DNA of 64,000 nt from Pagrus major (GCF_040436345.1 NC_133220.1:6946436-7010435), one strand, 5' to 3'; shown: positions 1 to 14,028, counted from the stretch's first letter. Notes: a model not told the origin generated them from the sequence alone. Translations and numbers: made by a program.

Positions 1-94
1 CAATGGTGTCCGAAAGAAAAGGTTTCTGCTGGAAGTGGGCACCCAAAGCATTTCAAAACATGAGAAACGTAGATTTTTAAGTCACATATAGATT

Positions 95-290
95 AGAGCT
101 GCAAAGATTAACTGATGAACCGATTTGCTGTCAACTTTTTAAAAAGGTAAAAAAGTCAAAATTCTCTGATAGCAGCTTCTTTTATTATATTTTCTCATGG
201 GTTTACAGTTAACTGAATATCTTTGAGTTGTAAGACATTTGACGACATCATCTTGGGCTTTTGGAAACACTGATATTGGATATTGGACTG
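95..290 (+). repeat. Dispersed teleost-type repeat, copy 1
   Basis: The block starts with a 'gagctgcaaagattaactga' type end and runs into 'gacgacatcatcttgggctt'. The second phrase recurs with few changes at 2881-2905. The family also appears in part near 58140-58443. It looks like a short non-autonomous element with gctgca-type ends. The family name is not determined. Confidence 0.5.
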
Positions 291-2859
291 GATACTGTGT
301 CAACCTCAATACATCATGATCAGACCTGCTCTAGTTCTTTCCCTTCCCTCCATCCACAGGACTTGGTATGAAACCTCAATACTACAAAATAACTGAAATA
401 CCTCCATCTTAAACTATTGTCAAGGCACTGCGACCTCTGACCCTTGACATCCCTACCAGCGGCTGCTTGTTCTCTGCACATTATACTGTTTACTTTTGGT
501 TGTCTGTATTTGTTTGATTATGTCAGGAATTTCATTTCTAATTAAGGGTGGACGAAAAAGAATCAGGAACCAGAATCGATTCCCAAAGATTACTCCTAAT
601 ACTCGATTGTGGTGTTCCCGTTGCCCTGTCTGGATGCAGTATACCCATCAGTGAACACACACGTGCACATTTGCCAGAGTGCCATTCCTGCCGACAGTCT
701 CTTATTTCTTCACACTAACACTCAGTTACAGATCTGTGTCCTGCTTGTGTAACAGTGTTGCTGCGCTGTGTTGGTATTCAGATTGAGATCATTACCATAC
801 TGTTGAATACTGATACCAAACAACAGCTCTGCTCTGCCCGTCAGCAGCACTGCTCTCCATTGGCTGTCTGGTTGATTAGCTCTCTGTCTTGTCGTCCTTA
901 TTAAAGAACAACTACCCTCCTGTGAAAAACAGCCTGGAGAGGCTGGTGAATGATGCTGAATTAAAACATTGCCCTGACTGATAAACTGGCTGGCTCCCTG
1001 AATGTGGCCTGTGTCTTACAGTGGTGTTAGATGTATGTTTTGCTGTGGTGGCAGTTTCATTTCCAAACAAATTATTACCATTTAACTGTCAGCTTTTTCA
1101 TGTATGACATAATTATTAAGAGATTTTAGGATTTAATCAATTTAAAAAACATGATAGCTCCTTAAATTGGTTTTCTAGTCATGCACATAAAAGCCTCTCC
1201 ATTGCGTACTCTGTGTGTTTATGCTCACCAATACTGACTGTTAGGGGGCGCTTGTAGTCCAGCAGTAACACGACAGGTACAGTGAGTGGAGGATCCCTAT
1301 TTCAGAGTGCATGTGGCCCCACCTGAGGCCTACAGCAATCTCATGACTCATCTACTGTAGGGAATGTGTGCGAGCATGTGTTCGTTTTCATTATAACCTA
1401 ACAACCAGACCGACAAAACCATAATCTTTCTCCAAGCACAAACACCACTTGATGTGCATTTGTATGATTAAACCTCCTGAAAATTAACTGCCATCGTGCC
1501 AAGGTTGTAACGCTCAGGTCTGATAGCTGCACAAATTGCCATTCAAGTTATTAAATCGTTTTACTTTTATCTTAAATCAACAAGACCTAATTGTAAAGCT
1601 AATAGTTGAATGAGGCTGTAAAGTGCATTTCACACCGGAAACTGAAAAACAGACCGTATTAAGACTAAGATGTTCTTCTAAAGTTTATCCTGAGGGTGGC
1701 ACATGAGAGGAGGACATGGTACCAGAATCAAAGGGTTTACCTTCCAAAATTCAATGGTGGACCTGACATGCAAGATGCTGGTCTGTCCGTTGCACAAGGC
1801 ACATGGACATCCAGAGATCAAACCGCCAATCCTTTTAATGATGGACAGCCCGCTCTACCTCCTGAGAGACACAGCAGGGTTTCCACTAAGCCTCATCCCA
1901 AACTACATTGTATAACATTGTTTAAGTGTTTCATAGATTAGAGGTCACTTTGTATTTGTCCTGCTGAACAAGGTACGGCCTGCTGCTTTTCGACAATGAA
2001 TTTTAAGTTGAACAAATCACTGAAGCATCCTTCACACTAAATTTAAAACTTTCATCACAGTGAAATTACAACCTTTGGATGGATACTTTCAGAGGTTCAG
2101 TAAAAGCAGACAGCAGCTGACGTTCTTATGATCTGTCTGCCACATATTTTTCAAAATGTAAAATAAGATTTATACAGATTACAAATTCACCATAGAGCTA
2201 AACAGCCTACATTACATAACTGATGATGGCACCTTTAGCAAGTACAAATAACACCAACATTCCCTCTGTTAACAGTGGAACCCAGCACAGGTTTCTACTC
2301 GCTGACTGGTATTTACACCTGTTTAAACCACGAGGCTTGAAGCTGATAATGCTCTTATACCATTCATTCACACTATAATTAAAGTCCGGGTTTCCCCTGC
2401 ATTCTTTTCACTTCTCGACTCCAAATCCTCCGCAGAGGGCTGACCAAACATGACAATAGCCTGCAGAAAAATCGCTGCAGACCCTGACGTGAGGTATTGC
2501 ACGGGGCATATAGGCCGCCAGCAGGGAAACAAGCAGGACAAGAGAAGACAAATTTAGCTCCAGCATCGTACCACACACAGCTGCAGTACTGATGCACCAG
2601 TATGTACACTCGCTATCAGACTTGTAATGAAACAGGAAGCTGAACGAATGAACATCTTACCTCCCCATCATCAGATGCTAACCTGCTTGTAAGAATAAAC
2701 TCAGCAGCATCGCGCTTCAGAGTTTGACTAACAGCTTGGATTGATATTTTTCTTTTAAAATTTAATAAAACCTGATTGTAGCGAGGACACCAACGGATCA
2801 GTGTCAGGGCTCTGTGGGTGAAGTCTAGAGATGTTTTCTGGTTTCTTATCTCCTCAGTG

Positions 2860-3030
2860 ACAGTAAAGGACAAACAAGACATTTGAGGACATCATCTTGG
2901 GCTTTGGCAAACACTGATCGACATTTTTCACAATTTTTGACATTGTATAGACCAAACAACTAATTGATTACTCTGGAAAACAGATAACAGATTAATTGAC
3001 AATGAAAATAATAGCTGCAGCTCGAGTGGA
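2860..3030 (+). repeat. Dispersed teleost-type repeat, copy 2
   Basis: The block shares 'gacatcatcttgggctttgg' with copy 1 and continues into AT-rich sequence with 'caaacaactaattgatta' and 'ttaattgacaatgaaaataa', ending at 'gctgcagctc'. The same closing pattern (ttaatcggtaatgaaa, then tgcagcc) occurs at 58410-58443. Confidence 0.5.
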
Positions 3031-6000
3031 CTTCTGACACATGTTAAGGTTCAGTGTACACAGTCACTGGATCGATGAATGACAGGCTGGATGACTCCAA
3101 TACAGATATGTTACAGAGATCTCCACTGTGAGTCCTAAATCGGGTTTAATCTGCTAAGTATCTGCCCAAGCACACCACTGACTGACTGACGAGCTGCTGC
3201 TCCTTTTCCACCAACATGGAACCAGTTCTGTTCTGGTTCGAGCACCGAACTTTGACCCATTTGGAGAATTTCGACCAAAAATTAGGGATGTTCTGCCTCC
3301 AACACAGCCCAAGTACAAGAATCTATCGATTAGATATAGAGATAGTTTATTATTAGAAACATGACCTTGCTACTTCCCAGAAACATCCCATATACCTGTA
3401 TCCAATAGATCTGATCCAACGGCTCCACTCAACACTGGTGAAGACGAGCTGGTTGGTTTGATGGAAGTAACAGACAGAAACACAACTGCCTTGTCTCAAT
3501 AACAAGGACATTTCTTATGTAGCATTTCACAACATACATGTTGACGGGTCATTACAGGAAGAATACCAATGAGTGCCAATGAGTCACTGTGCACAACATC
3601 ATAGCCTTAGCTAGAGCTGGTAATGCCACATGCAAAGCAGCCTTTATTGGTGTTATTAAAACCATCTATTGTTTTCCCACAATTACATCTAAAAATCAAA
3701 AAGGTCTCACTTATGGTGTCCTTAACTACCCTTTGTGACACTCTTCAAGCCCACTGATTCCTACCGAAGATCTAATCTTTAAAAAAAGGACCTCATACGG
3801 CAGTTTCACTTAAAGAAAACTGAGTGATTTCCCCAAATAGCTAGCTACTGTATACAGTTTTTACAAATATTTCTCAAACAGGAGGAAGGAGCGCATTTGT
3901 GGGGGACTCCATGTTGAGAAAGTTATCCTAAACAGATCTAAGACTGTGAGAAGTATCTTGGATCAAACATTTGCAACATGTTGGGCCTCTGGCATGGTTA
4001 GATGTGTCTTGTTTTGATGGAAAGTAAACAAACTGCAGCTGGGCTTGACATATGGATGATGTCGCAGTAATGATAGAAAAGAAAAAAAAAAGGACTATAT
4101 ATAAAAATTGTTGATGGAGCTGGAAACTGTCAGAGTCTTGCAGACTTGTTGAAAACTTAGAGAAGAGGGAAGAAGCAAGCACTTATGAAGGATACAGAAC
4201 TGTCATCTCATCTGACTGTTCTCCTGAGACGGTTTTCTGACTGCTTCTCTAGTTGACTGGCTGGCTCTCAGCTCCTCTAGCACACTGGGTCCCAAAGTGA
4301 GGTCCCAGGACCTTCAGGGTTAAGAGAGAAGCAGCTGTGTCTGATCTGACCTTCCCATGATGGCTGCTGCTTATATAAAGAACACACTTCATTATTTTCT
4401 CTAAGAGCCCTTCAGATATTCATCCCACCAGCTGCGCTCGTGTCAATTAGTTCATCCTTTCTTCACAGTAGTCAGTGTCAAGGCAACCGTGTCTACAGGA
4501 GGCCCTGAAATCAGCAAGCAACAGTGCACAATATGTACTCAGCGCTACAGGTCTCAATCCTTAAATCACATTTCAGTCTGGCTGCAAAACAATAAAACTG
4601 ACCAAACACAGAAGACATGATGTCATCGTGTTGTCATTTTTCCAGCCGCTCCAGTGGAGTCTGAGAGGGGAACATGTTTCAGTGATCCAGCAGTGGTCCT
4701 CAGAGTCAAAGAGTGAGGGATCTTTGCAGAATATCTTCCAGTCTTACCGGAGAAGACCCTGCTCGAAAAGATGACATCAATAATAAAGCAATCTGCTGGA
4801 TCACTGAGGCGTCTGATTGGTTCATCAATCACAGGATGCGACCAATCACACCTGTTTCTCTCCAGTGCACAGTTATCACCCACAGACAAGATGGAGGTGA
4901 AAGCTGCCGAGCACAAAGACCATCAGAAAGACAAAGAGTCAATATGCAGTGAAGAAATATTTAACATCAGTTCTCATTCTACTTTTGGCTCCTGTGCCGA
5001 GTTCAGATCAACACACTCGAGACTCAGAACGACACAGGTGAAAGCAACAAAACTCTGCTCCAACATATTAGAGCAAAGTGAAACTATCGGTTGGCTTTTT
5101 GAACAAACCTAAACTGCAAACTCATGTGGTAAACAGTGTTCTTACTGCACTTTAGAGGAACCTACAGTTGTGAGGTATTGGTTAGGCAAGCCAGCTCTAT
5201 GTAGCTCTTAATTCCTCTGCGTGTGTTTGCAAGAAAGCGTGAATACTGAGCCACTGCCATGTAACAGTTACCATAATTATATTAATTTCCATAACTTGAA
5301 TGCAGTGTATTTTCAATTTATGTGTTACTATTTGTATACACTTATCCTGTGACCACGCTTGTGCATGTAGCGAATTCACACTGTGAAAATTAAATATGCA
5401 TGTAAATACAGCCTGAACTATACTAGTATACAAAAGTAAAAAAAACAAAAACAAAAGATGTCATAACGGCTCACATCCCCTTTTTAAATACACATGCAAC
5501 ATTAACCAATACAACTCCCAAAATGTTAGAAAGTGGACAGTATTGCAGCAAGAAATATTGCTGGAGGCCAAATGCCACATGTTGCATTAAAGCAGCTATA
5601 AAAGATGACCTAAATTTACCAAATAACGATGTGGAAAACATATGACAATGTTAATTGGGTCGTTTGTTGTGATGAACCAGCTCCTCTCTGCCTTACTAAG
5701 CTTTATAGTGAGTTTCAGCTCATTTCTAAATCAGTACAACACCACTGTATACTACCTGCTCAGTACCAGTCAGCAGAAAGACAGTTAGAAACTAGCTGGT
5801 GAACAAATTCATGTCATGTGACAAGTTTGACTGATGTTTCTGGCCTAACGTATGATGACCCACGAAGCTCCCAAAAATAAGTAAGTTTAAGAGATTATTA
5901 ACATAGAAAGGCGAATCTATCGCGTGTTTACCCGCACTTACAAAACCTGCATATACGAGACAATCGCCACAGTTTGAAGGTGGACACCCAAGATTAGTTT

Positions 6001-6400
6001 CAGCGAGTCAGTATCCAACCGAATGTGAAATATGTGAACAATCTCCCCTTCTCGTCTTGAGTTATGGTACTGAATAACAGCCAGAAAAGTGTTTTAGCAG
6101 AACATTGTGATCTCACAGTGGAGATGACCTTTGTCTTTTTGGGAAAATGTCCTCATTTCATCCTATTAAGACACTTTGTGAAATTTGGTCAGAATGTGTT
6201 TTGTGAAGTCACAGTGACCTTTGACCTTAAGTCCAAGTGTTTGAGAGAAATGTGAGGAAATTCCTCGAGACATTCATGAGAATGGGACGGCTGGACAGAC
6301 CACCGACCAGGCGTGGAGGCATGAAAACAACTGATTCTCTGTTCGATCCATTTCAGTTCAGGATATATTGTCGAATCATAACCACCAATAAATGTGTATA

Positions 6401-6403
<3 letters not shown>

Positions 6404-6442
<39 letters not shown>

Positions 6443-6471
6443 CTGGTCAATCCATGTGTGTGTGTGTGTGT
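6404..6471 (+). repeat. (TG)n microsatellite
   Basis: Two TG runs (about 6404-6440 and 6454-6471) are separated by a short unique segment. They lie in a slmap intron. Confidence 0.9.
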
Positions 6472-7942
6472 ATCCCTGAAGAGAGGAAAGGATGACGCGA
6501 CCGGTGTCATTATAAATAGCTTACGCTGTGTCCACACACACACCAACACACACACACACAGGGTATTTCAAAGTCCCTGCATGCCACATAACTGGGTAAT
6601 CCCGTGGCTGTCTCAGCCTGTTCAACCTGTTCTACAGAGAAACTACAGACACTGAAGCTTCACGCCGACAGATGCTACAACACACAGATTTCATCCATCT
6701 GCTTTAGATCTCAGAGCCGTGGTTTTTGAATAAATTACAGGTCGACTTCCCAGATGAAGATTAAAACTAGTCCTAGGCTGAACTGGGGATATGCCTCAGT
6801 GGATATCTGCATTGAATCTTGTTTAGTCCAGGAATAAGTTTAGCTCCTGCCTGAAAAATGAGACCAGCGTGACATTTCCTGACAAAATGTTTACTCTGTT
6901 CTATTCATTCATATACATAACAAATGAGAAAATAACAGCTGTGTCACACTTACTTTTACTAATGATAGAAATTACTTCATTTAGATAAAAACTGTGTAAA
7001 AAGAGGTGTTGTAGTGCTGATAAGAACAGCTGATATACCAAATATAATGAATGAATGAATGATTTTACATAATAATAGAAGAAATAAACAAATCATGAAC
7101 TGGTTCAAGCTTCTTAAATGTGATTTTGCATTTTCTGTTTGCTATGTTTTGATTTTGTAGCATTAGCGTCTTGATTTATCACAACGCAGTGATAATAATC
7201 AGGGCCAATGTAGATTTTGGTTCTCGAAAAATTACAACTTTGTTTTCAACTTATGAAAAGGTGCAGAAGAAGAAGACATGTATGATGAAGTGGAGCATGA
7301 AACTAAAGTATTTGTTTTGTTTATCCAGGTTTTAAGTTTGCACACAGCCTCATGCTTGGACGAGGTTATAGTCTTACAGAAGGAAATGTATTTTGGGAGA
7401 GGGGAGAATTGATCCAGACTTGACTTTTTTCTGCCTTTTCTTCGGCTTTGCTAGCATCTGTGTCTTTCTACCAATAATCCCCTGAGTTTTGAGAACATTT
7501 CCTGTGCTCAATTGGGATTATGAATTACCCTCCAAGAAGAGTGTTGGATATGTGTACAGAAGGCAGCAGTGCAGAGTCTGACGTTTCCCTTCAAACATGC
7601 TTTATGTGAACGCACCCTTAAACAAACTGAATCTGTTCAGGTCTGAGCAGAGTTCACACTCGGGAGAAAGTCTTGCTCCAGGGTGTTATTGCGTAAAGCA
7701 GTTGATGTTTGTGGAAGCACTGCTGGTAATTTAAATATGACTGAGAATCATTTCGAGGTCTATTGTGAAGATATGGTCCATGAGGTTATGGTAGAGGGTT
7801 TCCTGCTGACTATTCAATTGTGACTTTTCATCAGAAGACACAAATAAGTACAAGAAAGTGTGTGAAGATTTACACCATTTTCAGTCAATCCTGGGGAGAA
7901 AGACAGTGATGACATCAGCTTGTCATTATCATCTTCTCTTAC

Positions 7943-8140
7943 CTTGCCAGCCTTGTGGTCGAACCAGACCAAGGCATGATTCCTGGACAGCACCTTGCAG
8001 TCGAAGGTGGCATTGTTCTGGGCCGGGCGACACCGAGCCACAGACCTGCCGATCTTGACTGGCTCATCCAGGTACACATGCCGCTCCTGGAATGGGTGCG
8101 AGTTGGGTCGGCAGGCGAACACGGCCAGCGCTGAAGGCAT
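7943..8140 (-). CDS. slmap: slmap first coding exon (FHA domain N-terminus)
   Basis: This is the first coding exon of sarcolemma-associated protein, a tail-anchored coiled-coil protein that is part of STRIPAK complexes (phosphatase recruitment, Hippo control) and of membrane and centrosome structures. It encodes 66 residues starting MPSALAVFACRPNSHPFQ, followed by VYLDEPVKIGRSVARC and VLSRNHALVWFDHKAGK. The GRSVARC and SRNHALVWFD stretches are the phosphate-binding loops of the FHA domain and match the vertebrate SLMAP start closely. The ATG at 8138-8140 is chosen because it gives the conserved N-terminus; the frame stays open upstream into what is probably 5'UTR. The exon ends in phase 0 at a GTAAGA donor (plus-strand 7942 and below). 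Later exons are outside the window. Fish may have two slmap copies, and which one this is cannot be decided. Confidence 0.92.
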
Positions 8141-8212
8141 TGATTTTGGCTTCAGAGTATTACTCCAACCAGACACGAGGGACAGGTTTTCTTGATCCAG
8201 AGTGGCGGGCTT
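8141..8212 (-). other. slmap: Probable slmap 5'UTR part of the coding exon
   Basis: Minus-strand sequence directly before the slmap ATG. A possible acceptor (caacag) lies at the 8212/8213 boundary, but its pyrimidine tract is poor. A second possible acceptor lies nearer the ATG, so the upstream edge of the exon is not settled. Confidence 0.35.
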
Positions 8213-9317
8213 CTGTTGCAATCCCCCAATGAATTAATCTAATATATTTGTGGCCTACTGTGTGTGTAGGCAGAGCCGTTAGTCCTCTAATCTTCTAGGC
8301 ACTAACTAATACACATTGTCCACTGTACACAGCCGAGGCTGCACCGCTTTCCCACTTTGATTCAACAAGACTCCCCTGTGTGTGAAAAAAATGAACATAA
8401 AAAAACCAACAGGTATAAAAAAGACAAGACATTCCCTTCGCTGACTGTCCACCAAAGCTACATTACGACACTCACTTTTTTTGACAGCAGGCACTATGTA
8501 CAGACCAGGGTGCCATGTGTCAAGACATACATGACTGAGTATAGCTCTGACAGTCTGGCAAACAGCCTCCCACGTCCATCAAACTACTCCAGCACCGAAG
8601 CAGGAGAGGGAAGCCAGTCAACCACCTGACTTGATCTTTAGTGCCCACAGATACAAAACAGCTCACGCCAATTATTATAACTACTGATCGGATCAGTTAT
8701 CAGTCAAGGAAACCATCCATCTAATGTCTGTCGGGTGCAGTTAACCAAATTATAGCGCGCTTTCTAGTTGTGTCAAGTCTTGTCTTGCAGCGAAGCTAAC
8801 AACCGGGCACACACCCCAATGTGCAACACACGTTTGGTGTTTTTAGAAATGTGTCATCTGTGATTTAATCGTCATTTTACAGCCTGTCATAATCTGAGTG
8901 ACATTGTTGCCCTGATACAGGGAAACCTTAGCTAGCTACCTAACGTTACCACTCCCTCCAAGAGATACACCTATAAGACCGCTAACGACACCTAGCAAGA
9001 CTGAACGCAAAAAAAACAAAAACACCCCTGAGTTATAATCAATTAAGGTTTGTCAACTAATGCAGTTCAGTCTGAATCGGTTAGTGCAGAGGCTTCAAAA
9101 CACTCAGCCGGGATGAGCGAGGGATTAGCAGGTCCTTCTTGTGCAACTAAAATGCTAATTGGCTAGCTCGCTAGTGGACGCTAACTTCTCGGCCAACGTT
9201 TTCTGGCGTTGTACCAGCAAGCTAGGCTAGGCTAGGCGATGCTAATGAGTGCCGACAAACTTATCGCGAAGGTCCGCAAATGTTCTCTCCCCCACCCTCC
9301 TCAACCAGTTCGCTTAC
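8213..9317 (-). other. slmap: Putative slmap 5'UTR intron
   Basis: No coding signal is seen here. It would be the intron between the non-coding first exon (donor at 9317) and the coding exon at 7943-8140. Confidence 0.45.
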
Positions 9318-9780
9318 CAAACGGAGGCGAAATGCCATCCCTGTCTCCCGGAGCGAAATAAAAGCGGCGAGCTAGCCCCGTCTCTCGGCTAACTACAGAG
9401 CCCTGCAAGCGAGCGTTAGCATGAAGCAGCTAGCCGGCTAACTGACAGTCAGGGGGCAGAAAACAGACGCGGAAAAATCAGGGGAGTTTCTTGACTGCGG
9501 CTCCTCACGCATCACACACACCAGCGCCGATTATCTTCCAGGGAAAACGCCATAAGTTGCGCCGTCGTCACGTATCTCAGTCCCAGGTCGCGTTTTGCGG
9601 GTGACGGGTCGCGAGTTAAAGCCGTCGCCTTCCCACAGTTTTCGGGAAGGAATCTAGAAGAAGTTGTCCTCCTCCGCAAGTCGCCGCCGCCATAACTGTA
9701 ACTAGAGAGCAGACAGGCGCGGTGCGTTCACGGCCCGAGTCACATCAACTCCACTCACCGCCGAGCTCGTTTCATCAGTC
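9318..9780 (-). promoter_or_regulatory. slmap: slmap CpG-rich promoter and non-coding first exon
   Basis: The block is clearly richer in CG dinucleotides than its surroundings, with many cgcg, gccg and cgtc words between 9330 and 9780. On the minus strand a clean donor (exon ...gcctccgtttg, intron gtaagc) sits at 9317/9318. I infer a non-coding first exon starting somewhere inside this block and a CpG-island promoter. The transcription start is not resolved. Confidence 0.55.
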
Positions 9781-11579
9781 CGCTCCTCAAACGTGGATTT
9801 AAATAGACGTAGTTAATTAGAGACACTGCGGAGGCTCGTTTGTGCCAGAGAATATGATGAAATATTATGTAAGTTTATGAACAAAATTATATGATGTATG
9901 AGGCTATAAGTTGTTGTTTTTTTTAGTCTTTCGTAACATTATATCAACTTTTTTTCTGCACGACCTGTAGCCTCACCTGGGTATTTCATCATCGATTCGT
10001 GTCGCCTAATTAATACTTAGTTTAATAATTTACTTTTTCAGGCTGGCAGTGAATCAATATAGGCAGCATTTTTGAATGAAATGGGGTTTTAGGGTAATAA
10101 AGGTTCAGTTGTAACCAATATAGAAGTCATGCCTTAATGAGAAAAACGTGTAATACAGTATTCCTACTATGTCAAATGAAAATAAAACAATTTCTGGTCT
10201 GTATTGTTAAATGTTAATAATATAAAGCAGGTCCACTCGATGCACAGACAGCAGGTTTTTATCATGAACAACAGAAAACAGCATCATTTGGATTTTCTTC
10301 AAGCTACAAAGATATAAAGTGTGTAGTACCATATGTAAACTATACTGTATGTCAAAGCAACCGTATTACATCACATGTATTATTGTTGTGGTATTTTAGA
10401 TAAACAAAAGTTGATTTTACAGTTATTGAAATATATTTATTTAGTTTCTTCAAGCCGAGACTCTCGTGGGGTCACAGAGTCAAAGGAATAACAAACAAAC
10501 AAGCATCAACAACAACAACAACAAAGCATCAACTTACATTTGAATTCCACATTTCTATGATTTGATAAAAGTTGGGTTTCAGAGGACAGGACATTTTGAA
10601 GTGTACCTATAAATGTTTTTCTATCTTTAGTACCTGTTATTGTGTTTCAGGGTATTTTCCAGCAGACCATGTTCATAAAACCACCACTGTAACTTACCGG
10701 TATCACTTACTGTACAGTATACTAATGAAAACAGCCGAAGACAATATCTCACAGTTGTATTATGGTTTTATCCAGGTGATTTATGGACAGGAGCAGCGTG
10801 CAGGGTGGGGCGGGGGCGACGTGGGAGGAGATCGAATTCTGCTTATGGCTTCAAAAACGTCCCTGCTGTGTTCTGGTGAACCGACAGCTGAGACCAAATC
10901 AATGCTGGATGAGACAGTAGAGCAGATAATACTGGAGGATAAAACAGCACAGTGCATCGCTGCTGCTCATTTTGGCTCACTTTAGCCGTCGTGTAACAGG
11001 AGATATAACAAAAAAAACACTATCTAATAATTAATTATTAAAATCAGGATTAACTGTCGTGTAATTATGCAGCTTTCTGAATGATTTTAGAAGTTTCTGT
11101 TCAGGATTCAGAGATACATTTGTAACAATTCACCTTCACATGAATGTTTTTTCCTCAGAGATTCAGACGGTTGCTATGGCACCAGCCCTGGGAAAACTGC
11201 TAAGTGAATTGTTGGATTTGTTTCTTGGCTGAGACTCGACTTATCTGCAATGTTTAGTGCTTTCCACATTCAAGTTCAGGCACACATGTCTGTGAAATAC
11301 AGACCTAACAGGTGAGTAGCGTCTTAAAAACAAAGAACATTGTTTATAGTAGGCCTAGTATTTACACTTACACATGTCATGGGCCCAAATCGTCAGTTTC
11401 CTTTATTATAAAACACATTTTTTACTTGAGTTATAATAAATAGGACATGCAGATTCATTGTCAAATCAAGTTCAGCAGTTACTTCTCCAGGAGTTAAGAA
11501 AACATACACAGATTTTGTTCTTCGTACTTAATTGTCGAGAGAAGAGAAGATCAATATATCATATCTGTTACAGTAAGTT

Positions 11580-12158
11580 ACAACTGGCAGATGGTTAGCA
11601 TAGCTTAGCATAAAGACATGAGACAGGAGGAACCAGCCTGGCTTTGTCCAGTGATCACAAAATCTGCCACCCAGAACCTCTAATTCACACATTAACAAGT
11701 TATATATGTTTGTTTGATTTAGGGCAGCATGATATTGTCAGAAACAATCATATTGCGATTGTTTTGACGGATTACGATTGCGATATAATTAACGATTAGT
11801 AATCATCATCATGACGATGCAACATTTCTTGGGGAATTAATTCTGCAGCTGTTTAATTCATACTAAAATCAAAGTGCTAAAACAATTTGTTGTGGTTTTA
11901 CAAAGGGTTATGAGGCCGGGAACAGTAAGTTGGAGTCTCCGCTGGTTTCCTGGTAACCTTACAGTGATGACAAGACTTCAGGAAGTTACTGCTTTAGCTT
12001 TGAAGGTGTTGGTAAGCAGGTTTTGTTACATTTGCACTGAGCCAGGCTAGCTGTTTCCTCCTGTTCTCAGTCTCTCCGGACGCTGCCTGCAGCTTCATTT
12101 TGAGTGATATCAAGCCAAACGAACAAGTCAAATTCCCAAAACATTGAATATTCCTTTA
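11580..12158. repeat. Dispersed repeat with inverted arms, nested insertion
   Basis: The left arm (about 11590-11645) reads gttagcatagcttagcataa, then gagacaggaggaaccagcct. The right arm (about 12038-12080) is close to its reverse complement (agccaggctagctgtttcct, then cctgttctcagtctc). The element ends near aatattcctttaa at 12158. Inside, from 11722, lies a different repeat (gcagcatgatattgtcag...) of the type also present at 13808. It resembles a non-autonomous fish DNA element. Confidence 0.5.
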
Positions 12159-13807
12159 AACCCATTTTTGCACTTCTATTCCTTTTTTCTTTTCTGTGTC
12201 CCCTCTATTGTATGTTATACAAACCCCTGTGTCGCTGATGTTCAGTGCGTTATAATCAGTTCCTTTAACACAATATCTAAGGTTGTACATATATGAGCCT
12301 ATAGTCCTGCCTGCTGGAGGTCTTGGCAGGTCTGAGAAGCCCGAGGGCTGAGACAGGGTCACCCAGGATCAGACTGATTATCAGTCTGTTCCAAATATAC
12401 CAGAGTTAAGGACAAGACAAGGACTGAGCGACTAACACAGACTTTCAAGATCAACTAGAGGTGCACATCAATAACATCTGAGCTTCTCAGCCTCACAGTG
12501 TTGGTTGGTTCTGTTTGTGTCGGGACCACAAGTCTTTTACTGTAAGTCCAGGACCAGGTCTTGGTGGTGGTCATGGTATAGATCCTGGTCCTTGTCCCTG
12601 CAGCCGTGCCCAGCCCTCCCACAGAGCGAGCAGGGGACCAGCTGTCACTGTGCTAACAGTCCGACTATTATTTGAGATTTAACAGCATCTTACTGTGTTT
12701 AGTTTCTTAGCCCAGTTTGACATCACATTGTCCAGATATACAGAGGCTCTGTGTCAGTAACAGGCTCATCTCTACGAGTTCAAACTTACTTTTATCAGAG
12801 CACAGTTTTATAAATACTGTGCTCTGTTGTATGTTGTTCTTTTGTTATTTAATTACATAATTCAACTTCATGTGAAGGAAGCAGTTTGTAACATTACTTT
12901 TAAGTTTACTTTTTACTTGTATTATATTGAATGTTGCATTTTATTTAACATTTGTTTATCTATTTGGAAGTTTTTTTGTTTGCAACTAATTGATTCCATA
13001 TTTAATCCAATACGCTAATAAGTCATTAAACTATTTATTAAAAAAAATGACCTTTGATATTTACAGTTGCATCACAGCTCCAGCTGATGAAGATCATGTG
13101 ATATGATATAAAAAGCTCCAGAACAGTTCCTATATGGACCTTGATGTGAGATTGTTTCCTCAAGGAAATATTTATTGTAGAATTTCCCAATAATTAATTT
13201 GTTTATCTATTTACATATTATGCTTTTTAATGATGTTTAAATATATGCATTAAATATATTTGCGCAGTATGTGTCTGTCAAGTTTATTTTGTCATTTGAA
13301 CCATTAATTAAATCAATTCTCTTAGAACCAGAGTATAAAAAACATCAGAAATATCAAAACCATTTACAGAACATAAAAATAACATACAGGAGCAGGTTAG
13401 TAATATATTTAATATCAGTTTACAGTAATACAATAAAGTTATTTGACAAATATAAGCTACATTTCTGTAAATTAATCTGATTGAATTGCATCCTAAGCCG
13501 AAGGAAACAATGTCTTTTCCTCTTCTATCTGCTTACCTTTAATAAGGTGGATTTGTGTCACAGCTTGGGTCAACGGAGGCTGCACCCCTTCCCTCTGTGA
13601 GCACCCCCACACTGTTTCATCCATCTGTTTGCTCAGTGATAGAGCTATTAAAGGATTTAGATAAAACTGATTTACTGCCTTGTTCCTGAGAGTCAGGCTG
13701 TAATTGAAGAAGTAATTCATCCAGTGATGTGAGTTACACTCAGTGTGAAGGGGTAGAATGCAGGTCCAGCAGAGCAGGTGCCAAAGTACTTTACAGTAAA
13801 TACGAGC

Positions 13808-13935
13808 AGCTGCACGATACAGTCAAAAAATCATATTGTGATATTTGATGACAGATATTATGATTACGATAAGAGTCATGATTAGTGGGAATTTTGTGCA
13901 TCACGATTTTCATATTCAGTTAAAAAACTTCAAGT
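13808..13935 (+). repeat. Dispersed 'gctgcacgata' repeat
   Basis: The phrase gctgcacgatacagtcaaaa followed by cat-att-gtgat-att and att-atgatta-cgat words is related to the block from 11722 (gcagcatgatattgtcag, cgattgcgatataatt). A further fragment lies at 18160. This is a common layout of short teleost repeats; the family is not named. Confidence 0.4.
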
Positions 13936-14028
13936 CAGAAATCTTAATGTGACTTTGATGACAGTTTGTTTTTATATACTACAGTAGTTTGGGCTGAACA
14001 AAGTCCATCAGTATGTGATTCTTAGGTA

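Larger units (their letters stand above)
1..7942 (-). other. slmap: slmap intron sequence (no exon seen)
   Basis: This stretch lies downstream, on the minus strand, of the slmap exon that ends with a donor at 7942. I looked for the next FHA-domain exon and did not find it, so the interval is read as one long intron that continues beyond the window. It contains teleost dispersed repeats near 95-290 and 2860-3030, a (TG)n tract near 6404-6471 and scattered short open frames without recognisable protein features. Confidence 0.7.

Noticed and set aside
4771-5112. 113-codon plus-strand open frame inside the slmap intron
   Set aside because: No conserved motif is seen and other frames are equally open there. 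It looks like chance.
10572-10985. 137-codon plus-strand open frame in the slmap-dennd6a spacer
   Set aside because: No family is recognised, there is no splice or promoter support, and composition is that of spacer. It is kept only as a mention in the spacer entry.
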